64,000 bases of DNA from Pirellulales bacterium (GTDB lineage: Bacteria > Planctomycetota > Planctomycetia > Pirellulales > S012-138). The stretch is taken from contig JALCBR010000003.1 of NCBI GenBank assembly GCA_028066245.1, forward strand, positions 62,001-126,000, written 5' to 3'. Positions 7,477 to 16,068 of the stretch are shown piece after piece. Below the pieces are notes generated by a model. The model saw only the letters and a program-made list of their open reading frames with translations, ran no database searches and had not been told where the DNA came from. The translations under genes were made by a program, and so were the position numbers. The first letter of the stretch is position 1, and each line of letters opens with the position of its first letter.

Positions 7477-10415
7477 CTGCAAATCATACGTCGAACGACC
7501 GAAACCAGCCTGCGCGCGAGACCGACTTCTCGTGTGCAGGACAATTTGTGCAGGACAAATCCGTGTCAAAGAATATCGGCTTGATCGAACGTTGGGCGAC
7601 GAACTTGGGGATTATCCCCAGCGCGCCCCCCAGGAAAGAAGCCTGCAACACCGCAGAGTTGGTTAGCGCGCCGCCACCGGATCAGTGGGAAGACTGGAGC
7701 GAAGTCGAAACGACAGGCTGGCCTGGCACCAAGACCGTGCGCCATTATGACCTGATCCCCACCACTTGCTTCAATTGCGAATCCGCCTGTGGCTTGATTG
7801 CCTATGTGGATAAAGAGACGCACAAGATCCGCAAGTTTGAAGGCAATCCCGTGCATCCCGCCAGCCGGGGACGTCTCTGCGCCAAAGGTCCCGCCACAAT
7901 CAATCAAATCAATGATCCGGACCGAATTCTGCATCCGCTCAAACGTGTGGGAAAACGGGGCGAGGGAAAGTGGGAGCAAATCAGTTGGGCGGACGCCCTG
8001 GAGATGGTCGCTGGGCGAATTCGTACGGCACTGGAAGAAGAGCGCCGCAATGAGATCGTCTATCACGTTGGACGTCCCGGCGCAGAAGGCTACGTGGACC
8101 GAGTACTAAAAGCTTGGGGCATTGACGGGCACAACAGCCACACCAACATCTGCTCGTCCGGCGCCAGGCTTGGCTATGCCCTTTGGCACGGCTATGACCG
8201 CCCCAGCCCTGACCATGCCAACGCAGAATTCATTTTGTTGATCTCCGCCCACCTGGAATCCGGGCACTACTTCAATCCGCACGCCCAGCGAATCATCGAA
8301 GGGAAACTCTCAGGCGCAAAGTTGGCCGTCATTGATCCCAGGCTCTCTAACACGGCGTCCATGGCCGATTACTGGATGCCAACTCGTCCGGGGTCCGAAG
8401 CCGCGTTGTTGTTGGCAATCGCGCGGGTGATTCTTGTCGAAGGACTCTACGACAACGAGTTTCTCCAACGGTGGACAAATTGGGAGGCGTTTTTGCGGGC
8501 GAAACACCCCACTCGGCCGGTCGAGTTCGCGCAGTTCATCGAGGCATTGATTGGAGACTATGCGGAGTTCACTCCGGAGTTCGCCTTTGATGAATGCGGG
8601 ATTCCTGCCGAGACCGTGGTGGAAGTCGCTCGACGGATTGGCCGCGCGGGCCATCGCTTTGCTGCGCACAACTGGCGCGGCCCCTCCAGCGCGCATTTGG
8701 GAGGCTGGCAAGTCGCTCGCTGCCTGCATTTCTTGAGCGTGCTCGTCGGAGCGGTCGGAACCGAAGGTGGCACAAACCCCAACTCATGGACAAAGTACAA
8801 ACCCAAGCTGTTTGACAATCCGCCACATCCGGATGTGTGGAACGAGTTGCACTTCCCGCTGGAATATCCACTCACGCATTACGAGTTGAGCTTCCTCTTG
8901 CCGCATTTCCTCAAAGAAGGCCGCGGTAAGCTAGACGTTTATTTCACGCGCGTCTTCAACCCAGTTTGGACATATCCAGACGGGTTCAGTTGGATGGAGA
9001 TGCTCTGCGACGAAGAAAAGGTTGGGCTGCACGTTACGCTCACGCCCACTTGGAATGAGACGGCCTATTTCGCGGATCTTGTCTTGCCGATGGGGCACTC
9101 CGCCGAGCGGCACGACATCAACAGCTATGCCACGCACGACGGCATGTGGATCGGGTTTCGGCAACCGGTGCTGCGCGTGGCCAAAGAACGAGCAGGCGAG
9201 AAGCTTGAGTTCACGCACGAAGCAAATCCCGGCCAAGTCTGGGAGGAGGATGAATTCTGGAACGAGCTGTCCTGGCAGATCGATTCCACCGGCAAGCTCG
9301 GCATCCGCAAGCACTTTGAAAGCCCCTACCGGCCCGGAAAAAAGATCACCATTGACGAATATTACCGCCACATCTTTGAGAATGTGCCCGGCCTTCCGGA
9401 GGCGGCAGAAAAAGAAGCAATGACGCCGCTGGCCTACATGCGGAAGTATGGAGCTTTTCAAATCTCGTCCGGCAATTTCAAGCGACATGAGCGACCCATC
9501 GAAAACGATGCCGCCGAGATCAAGGTCGATGAGAATACTCGTGTCGCTTCGCGTAACGGCACGGCCATCGGAATCGAACAAGACGGAAAACTGGTGGAGG
9601 GATTCCCCACACCCTCGCGCAAGCAAGAGATCTACTCGCAAACAATGGTTGATTGGGGTTGGCCGGAATATTCTATCCCCGGATACATCAAGAGCCACGT
9701 GGACTGGCGCGGCCTGAACTTGAAAGAGGGCGAGTTCTGCCTGTTGCCAACCTTCCGGCTGCCAACGTTGATCCACAGCCGCAGCGGTTCCGCAAAGTGG
9801 CTCAACGAGATCGCGCAGTGTAATCCCATCTGGCTGCACCCGTCGGACGGCCAACGGTTGGGTATCGCTGACGGCTCGCTCGCCCGGGTGACAACGGATA
9901 TCGGCTACTTCGTTGATCGCGTCTGGCTGACGGAATCGATTCGGCCAGGCGTTGTCGCCTGTTCCCACCACTTGGGTCGTTGGCGGAGAGAGCAAGACGC
10001 GGATGGAAACCGCTTTAGCGCCAACATCGTGCAGATTTCACAACTGGAGTCCGGCAAATGGCGCATCAGGCAGCAGCAAGGACCTAAGCCGTTTGCGAGC
10101 AATGACCCTGACTCGGCCCGCATTTGGTGGAGGGAAGGGGGAGTTCCACAAAACCTCACACATGCCGTTCACCCTGATCCCCTCAGTGGGATGCACTGTT
10201 GGCATCAACGGGCGACAGTCGAACCGGCACACGCTGATGATTGTTATGGCGATGTGTTTGTTGACACCGACAAGTCACACGAGGTCTACAAGCAATGGTT
10301 GACCAAAACCCGCGGCGGGCCGGGCCCAGGCGGACTGCGGCGACCCTTGTGGATGAATCGACCGTTGAGGCCGACGACGGAGCAGTTCTACGTGAGTCAG
10401 TCAAAACCGGAGTGA
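7440..10415 (+). CDS. Molybdopterin oxidoreductase catalytic subunit
   Basis: 991 residues of the DMSO-reductase superfamily. Near the N-terminus Cys110, Cys113, Cys117 and Cys147 form the [4Fe-4S] site. The molybdenum ligand is probably Cys238 in HTNICSSGARLG, as in formate dehydrogenase, polysulfide/thiosulfate reductase and periplasmic nitrate reductase relatives. The C-terminal molydopterin-dinucleotide-binding domain is present from about residue 760. No twin-arginine signal is visible, implying a cytoplasmic location. The ATG overlaps the previous gene by 37 bases; a GTG at 7563 preceded by AGGA would give 950 residues and may be the true start. The substrate is unknown: formate, sulfur compounds or oxyanions are all possible. 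Confidence 0.9.
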   Translation: MDLGSAEDSLELAANHTSNDRNQPARETDFSCAGQFVQDKSVSKNIGLIERWATNLGIIPSAPPRKEACNTAELVSAPPPDQWEDWSEVETTGWPGTKTVRHYDLIPTTCFNCESACGLIAYVDKETHKIRKFEGNPVHPASRGRLCAKGPATINQINDPDRILHPLKRVGKRGEGKWEQISWADALEMVAGRIRTALEEERRNEIVYHVGRPGAEGYVDRVLKAWGIDGHNSHTNICSSGARLGYALWHGYDRPSPDHANAEFILLISAHLESGHYFNPHAQRIIEGKLSGAKLAVIDPRLSNTASMADYWMPTRPGSEAALLLAIARVILVEGLYDNEFLQRWTNWEAFLRAKHPTRPVEFAQFIEALIGDYAEFTPEFAFDECGIPAETVVEVARRIGRAGHRFAAHNWRGPSSAHLGGWQVARCLHFLSVLVGAVGTEGGTNPNSWTKYKPKLFDNPPHPDVWNELHFPLEYPLTHYELSFLLPHFLKEGRGKLDVYFTRVFNPVWTYPDGFSWMEMLCDEEKVGLHVTLTPTWNETAYFADLVLPMGHSAERHDINSYATHDGMWIGFRQPVLRVAKERAGEKLEFTHEANPGQVWEEDEFWNELSWQIDSTGKLGIRKHFESPYRPGKKITIDEYYRHIFENVPGLPEAAEKEAMTPLAYMRKYGAFQISSGNFKRHERPIENDAAEIKVDENTRVASRNGTAIGIEQDGKLVEGFPTPSRKQEIYSQTMVDWGWPEYSIPGYIKSHVDWRGLNLKEGEFCLLPTFRLPTLIHSRSGSAKWLNEIAQCNPIWLHPSDGQRLGIADGSLARVTTDIGYFVDRVWLTESIRPGVVACSHHLGRWRREQDADGNRFSANIVQISQLESGKWRIRQQQGPKPFASNDPDSARIWWREGGVPQNLTHAVHPDPLSGMHCWHQRATVEPAHADDCYGDVFVDTDKSHEVYKQWLTKTRGGPGPGGLRRPLWMNRPLRPTTEQFYVSQSKPE

Positions 10416-10436
10416 TGTCCATACTCCTGGGTGACA

Positions 10437-11540
10437 TCAAGAGACATCAACCACGACGGGGCCCAGCACATCTTGCCTGGGCTGAACGCCAAGTCCCGGC
10501 GAATTGCTTGCTCGCATAAAACCTTGCTCGCGCTGGGGAGCTCCTTCCGCCGTGCTGACGGTGACGTAGCTGTTGAAGTCCGTGCTGGTGAAGCGGAACT
10601 CTTCTGGCGTGCTGTGGGCGAGGTGTGCGATGGCGGCGGTTGTGATATCGCCGCCCCAACTGTCTTCGATCGTCATCGCGATGCCCATCGAGACACACAG
10701 GTCGCGAGCCAAAGCTGTCTTCGTCAATCCTCCCAGCTTGCTGATCTTGAGGTTGACCACATCCATGGCGAGATCAGCCTTTGCCCGCAGCAGCATTTCC
10801 AGGCTGTCGATGTTTTCATCCAGAACGAAGGGATGATTCGTGTTTCGCCTGACGGCCAGACATTCCTCGTATGTCAGGCAGGGTTGTTCGATGTAAACAT
10901 CGAGATCACGCACCCCCCGCACAACGCGCATTGCTTCATGCTGGGTCCAGCCAGTGTTGGCGTCAGCTACAAGCCGGCATGGCGCAGGCAAGATCTCCCG
11001 AGCAGCACGGATTCGTTCGATATCCGTATCAGGGTCTCCGCCAACTTTGAGTTGAAAGCGTGTGTAGCCTTCGTCTCGATAGCCAGCAACGTTCTGTACC
11101 ATGACGTCCGGGGGAGTTTGAGAAATGGCACGATACAGCCGAACGCTTTCACCAAACCGGCCGCCCAACAATGTGCAGACCGGGAGTCCCGTCGCTTGCC
11201 CCAAAATATCCCAGCATGCGATGTCGATTCCTGACTTTACGTAAGGATGTCCCTTGAGCGCCGCGTCCATGCCGTGGTTGAGCTTGGCCGTTTCTCGTGG
11301 ATCAAGACCCAGCAGGTGTGGGGCCAACTCCCGTAGACCCGCCCGGACACCATCAGCGTAGGCCGGCAAGTAAAATGGTCCCAGCGGACAGACTTCACCG
11401 TAGCCAACCAAACCGGTGTCCGTCTCGACACCGACGACTGTGCTGTCGAACACGGAGACAGATTTGCCGCCAGACCATTTGTAGCTGTCCTCTTTGAGAG
11501 GCAACTCAACGCGATGGGCGAAGATGCGACGAATTTTCAT
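10437..11540 (-). CDS. Mandelate racemase/muconate lactonizing enzyme family protein
   Basis: 367 residues of the enolase superfamily. The N-terminal capping domain is followed by a barrel with general-base Lys165 (FQLKVGG), metal ligands Asp193 (VADANTGW), Glu218 (IEQPC) and Asp241 (VLDEN), and the second catalytic Lys in NLKISKLGG (265-268). The EDSWGGD motif and the Gln-x-Lys arrangement recall hydroxyproline-betaine epimerase and cis-3-hydroxyproline dehydratase relatives more than classical muconate cycloisomerase, but specificity is not certain. The start at 11540 ([10 protein letters not shown]) begins exactly at the first conserved strand. It is divergent from pcaI and ends 21 bases from the molybdenum gene, which converges on it. 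Confidence 0.87.
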   Translation of the reverse strand: MKIRRIFAHRVELPLKEDSYKWSGGKSVSVFDSTVVGVETDTGLVGYGEVCPLGPFYLPAYADGVRAGLRELAPHLLGLDPRETAKLNHGMDAALKGHPYVKSGIDIACWDILGQATGLPVCTLLGGRFGESVRLYRAISQTPPDVMVQNVAGYRDEGYTRFQLKVGGDPDTDIERIRAAREILPAPCRLVADANTGWTQHEAMRVVRGVRDLDVYIEQPCLTYEECLAVRRNTNHPFVLDENIDSLEMLLRAKADLAMDVVNLKISKLGGLTKTALARDLCVSMGIAMTIEDSWGGDITTAAIAHLAHSTPEEFRFTSTDFNSYVTVSTAEGAPQREQGFMRASNSPGLGVQPRQDVLGPVVVDVS

Positions 11541-11840
11541 GAGTTTTGCCGACTCTAACGCGGTGCAAAATGTTTGACAACAAAGGGAAACGTGACGCAC
11601 GGGCTCGGATACAAAAGGTCCACTGTGATCATAAGCAAGCTGTCGTGCGCCGCCAGTGCGCGCCGTCCCAACAACAATCTTTGGCAATTTGGACGCGCCA
11701 ACTCCGCTCTCGCTGACAATCCCCCTCTATTCTCCAACGGGTATCCTGACGCCTGTTCTAATCGCAGCCCAGCGGTAGAATGGCCGTCTGACGATAAACC
11801 TGCGGCGACTCAATTCGCCCGCAGCCAGGGATCTTCAACG
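11541..11840. other. Divergent intergenic region (300 bases)
   Basis: This spacer separates the enolase-superfamily gene (minus) from pcaI (plus) and should hold both promoters. An open frame continues upstream of the pcaI start, but its sequence has no family resemblance and no ribosome site. I see no strong palindrome or sigma-54 element here. Confidence 0.35.
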
Positions 11841-12551
11841 ATGATTGACAAGCGAGTCGACACAATTGCCGAAGCGGTGGCTGGCATTGCCGATGGCGCC
11901 ACAGTGATGATCGGCGGGTTTGGCGAAGCCGGCAGCCCCATCGAGTTGATCCATGCGCTGATCGATCTGGGACCGAAAGACCTCACCGTCATCAACAACA
12001 ACACCGGCAGCGGGCATGTCGGGCTGGCGGCGTTGATCGCCGCTGGCCAGGTCGCCAAGATGATCTGTTCTTATCCGCGTTCACTCAACTCAAAGGTCTT
12101 TCCGGAACTCTATCGCGCTGGAAAGATCGAGTTGGAACTGGTTCCTCAAGGCACACTAGCGGAGCGAATCCGCGCTGGCGGGGCTGGCATTCCCGCGTTC
12201 TACACGCGAACATCCATCAACACGCCGCTAGCGGATGGCAAGAAAGTCCGCACGTTCGCCGGCAAAGAGCATGTCCTCGAATTCGGACTCACCGCAGATT
12301 TTGCGTTGGTCAAATGCCAGACCGCGGATCGATACGGCAACCTGCTGTTTAACAAGACGGCACGGAACTATAGCCCCATCATGTGCACGGCTGCCGAAGT
12401 CACGGTGGTGCAAGCGCGGAACATCGTCGAGGTGGGGCAGATTGATCCGGAATGTGTTGTCACACCCGGCATTTTCGTCAATCGATTGTTCAACGTGCCT
12501 GACCCGGTGGTCGAGTCCGAATTGGTCAAAGCGGGAACACAGTATCCATGA
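11841..12551 (+). CDS. pcaI: 3-oxoadipate CoA-transferase subunit A
   Basis: 236 residues matching the alpha subunit of 3-oxoacid CoA-transferases. It shows the CoA-site glycine loop GGFGEAGSP near residues 28-36 and conserved NNTGSG, VPQGTLAERIRAGG and NYSPIM segments typical of PcaI. With PcaJ it transfers CoA from succinyl-CoA to 3-oxoadipate in the lower beta-ketoadipate pathway; acetoacetate is the main alternative substrate. I took the ATG at 11841 (MIDKRVDT) because homology starts there. The stop overlaps the pcaJ start by four bases (ATGA), indicating coupled translation. Confidence 0.85.
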   Translation: MIDKRVDTIAEAVAGIADGATVMIGGFGEAGSPIELIHALIDLGPKDLTVINNNTGSGHVGLAALIAAGQVAKMICSYPRSLNSKVFPELYRAGKIELELVPQGTLAERIRAGGAGIPAFYTRTSINTPLADGKKVRTFAGKEHVLEFGLTADFALVKCQTADRYGNLLFNKTARNYSPIMCTAAEVTVVQARNIVEVGQIDPECVVTPGIFVNRLFNVPDPVVESELVKAGTQYP

Positions 12552-13216
12552 GCAAGCCTGGGGACAATCCGCGGGGTTGGTCGCGTGAGGAAATGGCGCA
12601 GCGAACGGCGCTCGACATCCCCGATGGCGCCTATGTCAACTTGGGAATTGGCATCCCTGAGATGGTCGCTCAATTCATCCCGGCCGGGCGTGAAGTCATT
12701 TACCATACGGAAAACGGATTGCTCGGTATGGGGCCAGAGCCATCGCCGGACAACGCCGATCCGGAATTGATCAATGCGGGGAAGAAAATGGTCACCGCAG
12801 TGCCAGGCGCGGCCTTCTTCCACCATGCGGATAGTTTCGTGATGATTCGCGGCGGCCACATTGACTTGTGTGTGCTGGGCGCTTTGCAGGTTTCACAACA
12901 GGGCGATTTGGCCAATTGGTCAACGGGAGCGCCTGACGCCATCCCGGCAGTCGGCGGAGCCATGGACCTTGTCGCCGGCGTCAAGAAGATTGCCGTGATT
13001 ACTCAGCACACGACCAAGGACGGTCACCCCAAGCTTGTGCAAGCCTGCACGTATCCATTGACGGGGAAAGCGGTCGTTAACCGGATCTACACAAACCTGG
13101 CCGTGGTTGACGTTGAGGATGCCGGGTTCGTGGTTGCAGAGTTGGCGCCTGGCGTCGATTTTGATTTCGTTCGTGACCGGACGGAAGCGCCGATTAAGAT
13201 GCGGTCATCGTCGTAA
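12548..13216 (+). CDS. pcaJ: 3-oxoadipate CoA-transferase subunit B
   Basis: 222 residues. The catalytic glutamate that forms the enzyme-CoA thioester is Glu55 in HTENGLLGMGP. GAFFHHADSFVMIRGG and ANWSTGAPDAIPAVGGAMDL follow, the usual signatures of the beta subunit. It overlaps pcaI by four bases and together they make a complete heteromeric enzyme. It is followed by a class III aminotransferase and pcaF on the same strand, which argues for 3-oxoadipate or a closely related six-carbon 3-oxo acid as substrate. Confidence 0.85.
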   Translation: MSKPGDNPRGWSREEMAQRTALDIPDGAYVNLGIGIPEMVAQFIPAGREVIYHTENGLLGMGPEPSPDNADPELINAGKKMVTAVPGAAFFHHADSFVMIRGGHIDLCVLGALQVSQQGDLANWSTGAPDAIPAVGGAMDLVAGVKKIAVITQHTTKDGHPKLVQACTYPLTGKAVVNRIYTNLAVVDVEDAGFVVAELAPGVDFDFVRDRTEAPIKMRSSS

Positions 13217-13345
13217 AGCCGCCGGCCGCGCCCAGACCCAACGTTCTTTTGGTTCGCATGTGTTGGTTTCCACGTTGTCATCGTTGTCGGTCACAGCGTG
13301 GCGACGCACCCGACCGTAACACCATCCCAAAACAAACGAGCGGAG

Positions 13346-14692
13346 ATGAACGCGGACGCCAGTGACAAGAGCGAGATTCCCAGCGCCCGGTTGTATGCGC
13401 GGGCGAAGCAGGTGCTGCCCGGTGGGGTAAGCCGGAACACCGTGTTTCGCCGGCCGCACCCTGTCTATGCCGTACGTGGGAACGGATGCCGCGTGACTGA
13501 CCTGGAAGACGTGGAGCGAATCGACTTTTCCAACAACATGGCCTCGCTGATTCATGGCCACGCCCATCCGGCAATTGTCAGCGCCGTCTCGGAACAATTG
13601 CAGCGAGGTTCCGCGTTTGCCCTCGGGACTGAAGCCGAAGTCATCTTTGCCGAACAGTTGTGCGCTCGGGCTCCTGGGTTTGAGAAAATCCGCTTCGTCA
13701 ACTCCGGAACGGAAGCCGTGATGACGGCGCTGAAAGCCGCTCGGGCGTTCACGGACCGGCCCAAGATCGCCAAGGTTGAAGGCGCTTACCACGGTGCATA
13801 CGATTACGCAGAGGTCAGCCAAACAGCAAAGCCGGCAAATTGGGGTGATCCTCAAAACCCCGCCTGCGTTCCCGTCGCCAAAGGCACGCCTGCGGGCGCG
13901 CTCAAGGACGTGGTCGTTCTCCCTTTCAACAATCCAGATTGTGCCCTGGAACTGCTCAATCAGCACGCTGACGAAATCGCTTGTGTGTTGATCGACCCTT
14001 TGCCGCACCGGGTGGGCTTTATCTGGGCTGAAGATGAGTTCGTCACCGTGCTGCATGAATGGACGCGCCAACATGGGGCCTTGTTGGTCTTTGACGAGGT
14101 CATCACGTTCCGATGCAACTTTTCCGGCGCCCAACAACGGTACAGCGTGCGTCCCGATTTGACCGCCTTGGGCAAAATGATTGGGGGAGGGTTCCCCGTT
14201 GGCGCCGTCGCTGGGCGGGATGACGTGATGTGCGTACTTGACCCCACCCGCGATGATCTTCCCTATCCTCACTCAGGGACGTTTTCAGCCAATCCGATCT
14301 CAATGGTCGCTGGCAGTGTTGCCATGCAACTGTTCGATCAAGACGCGATCGATCAAGTCAACGCACTGGGTGACTCATTGCGGCAGCGAATGACTGAAGC
14401 GATCCGTTCAATCAATGCAGATGCTTGCGTCACTGGCGATGCCTCTCTGTTTCGTCTTCATCTCAAGCCACAACCGCCCACTGACTTCCGCTCGTGCTAC
14501 GCTGGGCCGGACGAGGCTCGTCAGCTTCGCGTACTGGTCGATCACTTGTTCGACAACGGCGTAACTGTGATCAACACATGCTCAGGCGCTCTTTCCACGC
14601 CAATGACCGAACGTGACATCGACCACCTGGTTGATGTCGTTAAGAGCGGGCTCGCACGAGTGAAGTCGCTGGCCAACGAGTCAACGATCTGA
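13346..14692 (+). CDS. Class III PLP-dependent aminotransferase, GSA-aminomutase-like
   Basis: 448 residues of the class III (ornithine/GABA/glutamate-1-semialdehyde) aminotransferase fold. Visible landmarks are FVNSGTEAVMTALKAAR (PLP phosphate region), the Asp250 in FDEVITFR that contacts the PLP ring nitrogen, and the PLP-binding Lys277 in LGKMIGGG. The opening LYARAKQVLPGGVSRNTV is typical of the glutamate-1-semialdehyde-aminomutase branch, which also holds beta-amino-acid and omega-aminotransferases. Its position between pcaIJ and pcaF suggests a catabolic aminotransferase feeding a 3-oxo acid rather than haem synthesis. A GTG at 13298 could extend it by 16 residues, but the ATG at 13346 fits better. 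Confidence 0.85.
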   Translation: MNADASDKSEIPSARLYARAKQVLPGGVSRNTVFRRPHPVYAVRGNGCRVTDLEDVERIDFSNNMASLIHGHAHPAIVSAVSEQLQRGSAFALGTEAEVIFAEQLCARAPGFEKIRFVNSGTEAVMTALKAARAFTDRPKIAKVEGAYHGAYDYAEVSQTAKPANWGDPQNPACVPVAKGTPAGALKDVVVLPFNNPDCALELLNQHADEIACVLIDPLPHRVGFIWAEDEFVTVLHEWTRQHGALLVFDEVITFRCNFSGAQQRYSVRPDLTALGKMIGGGFPVGAVAGRDDVMCVLDPTRDDLPYPHSGTFSANPISMVAGSVAMQLFDQDAIDQVNALGDSLRQRMTEAIRSINADACVTGDASLFRLHLKPQPPTDFRSCYAGPDEARQLRVLVDHLFDNGVTVINTCSGALSTPMTERDIDHLVDVVKSGLARVKSLANESTI

Positions 14693-14718
14693 AAACTGAC
14701 GGGCGATCACTGGGAAAC

Positions 14719-15927
14719 ATGATGCGAGATGTCTATATCTGCGACGGGACGCGAACGCCGATTGGCCGCTATGGTGGCGGGCTCTCCTCGATTCGTACAG
14801 ATGACCTGGCCGCCATCCCCATTCGAGCGCTGATCGAACGGAATGACTCAATCGATTGGACGCAATCAGATGACGTGATCCTTGGCTGCGCCAACCAAGC
14901 TGGCGAAGACAACCGCAACGTCGCCCGGATGGCGCTGTTGCTGGCCGGACTCCCGGAGCAGGTTCCCGGCGTTACCGTCAACAGGCTGTGTGCGTCGGGC
15001 TTGGACGCAATCGCGACTGCCGCGCGAACCATCGCCACGGGCGAGGCCAACCTGGTGATTGCCGGCGGTGTCGAGAGCATGTCACGGGCTCCCTGGGTGA
15101 TGGGAAAGCCAAAGGACGCCTTCTCGCGCGCTCCTGAGGTTTTCGACACGACGCTTGGCTGGCGGTTTGTGAACCCCAAGTTGCAGCAAGAATACGGCGT
15201 GGACTCCATGGCGGAAACAGCCGAAAACCTCGCCGACGAGCGGAAAATCTCGCGGGAAGATCAGGACCGTTTCGCCCTGTGGAGTCAAACCAAAGCCGCG
15301 GACGCGCAGCAAGCGGGCCACCTGTCAGGCGAGATCACCCCGGTGGCCGTTCCGCAACGTAAGGGAGACCCCATCACGTTTGACACCGATGAACATCCCC
15401 GTCTCAGCTCATTGGAACAACTGGCGAAATTGAGGACGCCGTTCCGAGATCCTGGCACGGTCACGGCTGGAAACGCTTCGGGGATTAACGATGGCGCCGC
15501 CGCGCTCCTGTTAGCATCCCAACAAGCGGTCGAGCAATTCTCTTTGCAGCCCCAAGCTCGCTATTTAGGTGCCGCGGTCGCTGGAGTGCCGCCGCGGATC
15601 ATGGGGATTGGCCCAGTCCCAGCAACGCAAAAACTCCTAGCTCGACTTGGCCTGCAATTATCCGAGTTCGACATTATCGAACTCAATGAAGCGTTTGCCG
15701 TTCAATCGTTGGCTTGCACTCGCGAGCTTGGGCTGGCGGACGATGACCCGCGGGTCAATCCGTGGGGGGGGGCGATTGCGTTGGGACACCCCTTGGGGAT
15801 GAGCGGCGCCCGGTTGGCGTTGACCGCTTTGCGGCAACTTCACACGTCAAATCACACAAGAGCGTTATGCACGATGTGTGTCGGCGTCGGCCAAGGAATG
15901 GCGCTGGCGCTGGAACGCTGCGGCTAA
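14719..15927 (+). CDS. pcaF: 3-oxoadipyl-CoA thiolase
   Basis: 402 residues of the thiolase family. The acylated Cys91 lies in VNRLCASGL, the catalytic His in [11 protein letters not shown] (about residue 357) and the second Cys in CVGVGQG (about residue 387). The N-terminus [23 protein letters not shown] and the [16 protein letters not shown] segment are characteristic of PcaF/PaaJ, which cleave 3-oxoadipyl-CoA to acetyl-CoA and succinyl-CoA. An adjacent second ATG at 14722 is also possible. It closes the plus-strand run pcaI-pcaJ-aminotransferase-pcaF and faces the KamA-like gene. Confidence 0.85.
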   Translation: MMRDVYICDGTRTPIGRYGGGLSSIRTDDLAAIPIRALIERNDSIDWTQSDDVILGCANQAGEDNRNVARMALLLAGLPEQVPGVTVNRLCASGLDAIATAARTIATGEANLVIAGGVESMSRAPWVMGKPKDAFSRAPEVFDTTLGWRFVNPKLQQEYGVDSMAETAENLADERKISREDQDRFALWSQTKAADAQQAGHLSGEITPVAVPQRKGDPITFDTDEHPRLSSLEQLAKLRTPFRDPGTVTAGNASGINDGAAALLLASQQAVEQFSLQPQARYLGAAVAGVPPRIMGIGPVPATQKLLARLGLQLSEFDIIELNEAFAVQSLACTRELGLADDDPRVNPWGGAIALGHPLGMSGARLALTALRQLHTSNHTRALCTMCVGVGQGMALALERCG

Positions 15928-16011
15928 CAGGTTGTTGAGAACGTCGCTGCCAAACGCCATCGTGAGTGACGTTTTTCAACCTGAGCTAAGTACGAGGGGT
16001 AAGTCTCGTAC
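15928..16011. terminator. Two stem-loops between convergent genes
   Basis: Directly after the pcaF stop, CAGGTTG (15928-15934) pairs with CAACCTG (15977-15983), and inner AACGTC pairs with GACGTT. Together they make an interrupted stem followed by the second hairpin. That hairpin is GTACGAG (15990-15996) with CTCGTAC (16005-16011), a perfect seven-pair stem and eight-base loop. They separate pcaF from the convergent KamA-like gene (stop at 16069) and probably act as terminators. No strong T-run follows the second stem. Confidence 0.5.
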
Positions 16012-16068
16012 GACTCCAATCGCGTCACGATTCGGAATCCCGCTCCGGGAGTCACCGCCTGTCAGCGA

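Noticed and set aside
8931-9995. Long minus-strand frame inside the molybdenum subunit gene
   Set aside because: It is the antisense shadow of a clearly conserved gene and shows no protein-like motif.
13205-14272. Long minus-strand frame opposite the class III aminotransferase
   Set aside because: Antisense shadow; the plus-strand frame has all PLP-enzyme motifs.
10437-15927. A complete aromatic beta-ketoadipate pathway including muconate cycloisomerase
   Set aside because: The enolase-superfamily protein is not clearly a muconate cycloisomerase, and no ring-cleavage, muconolactone isomerase or enol-lactone hydrolase gene is present.
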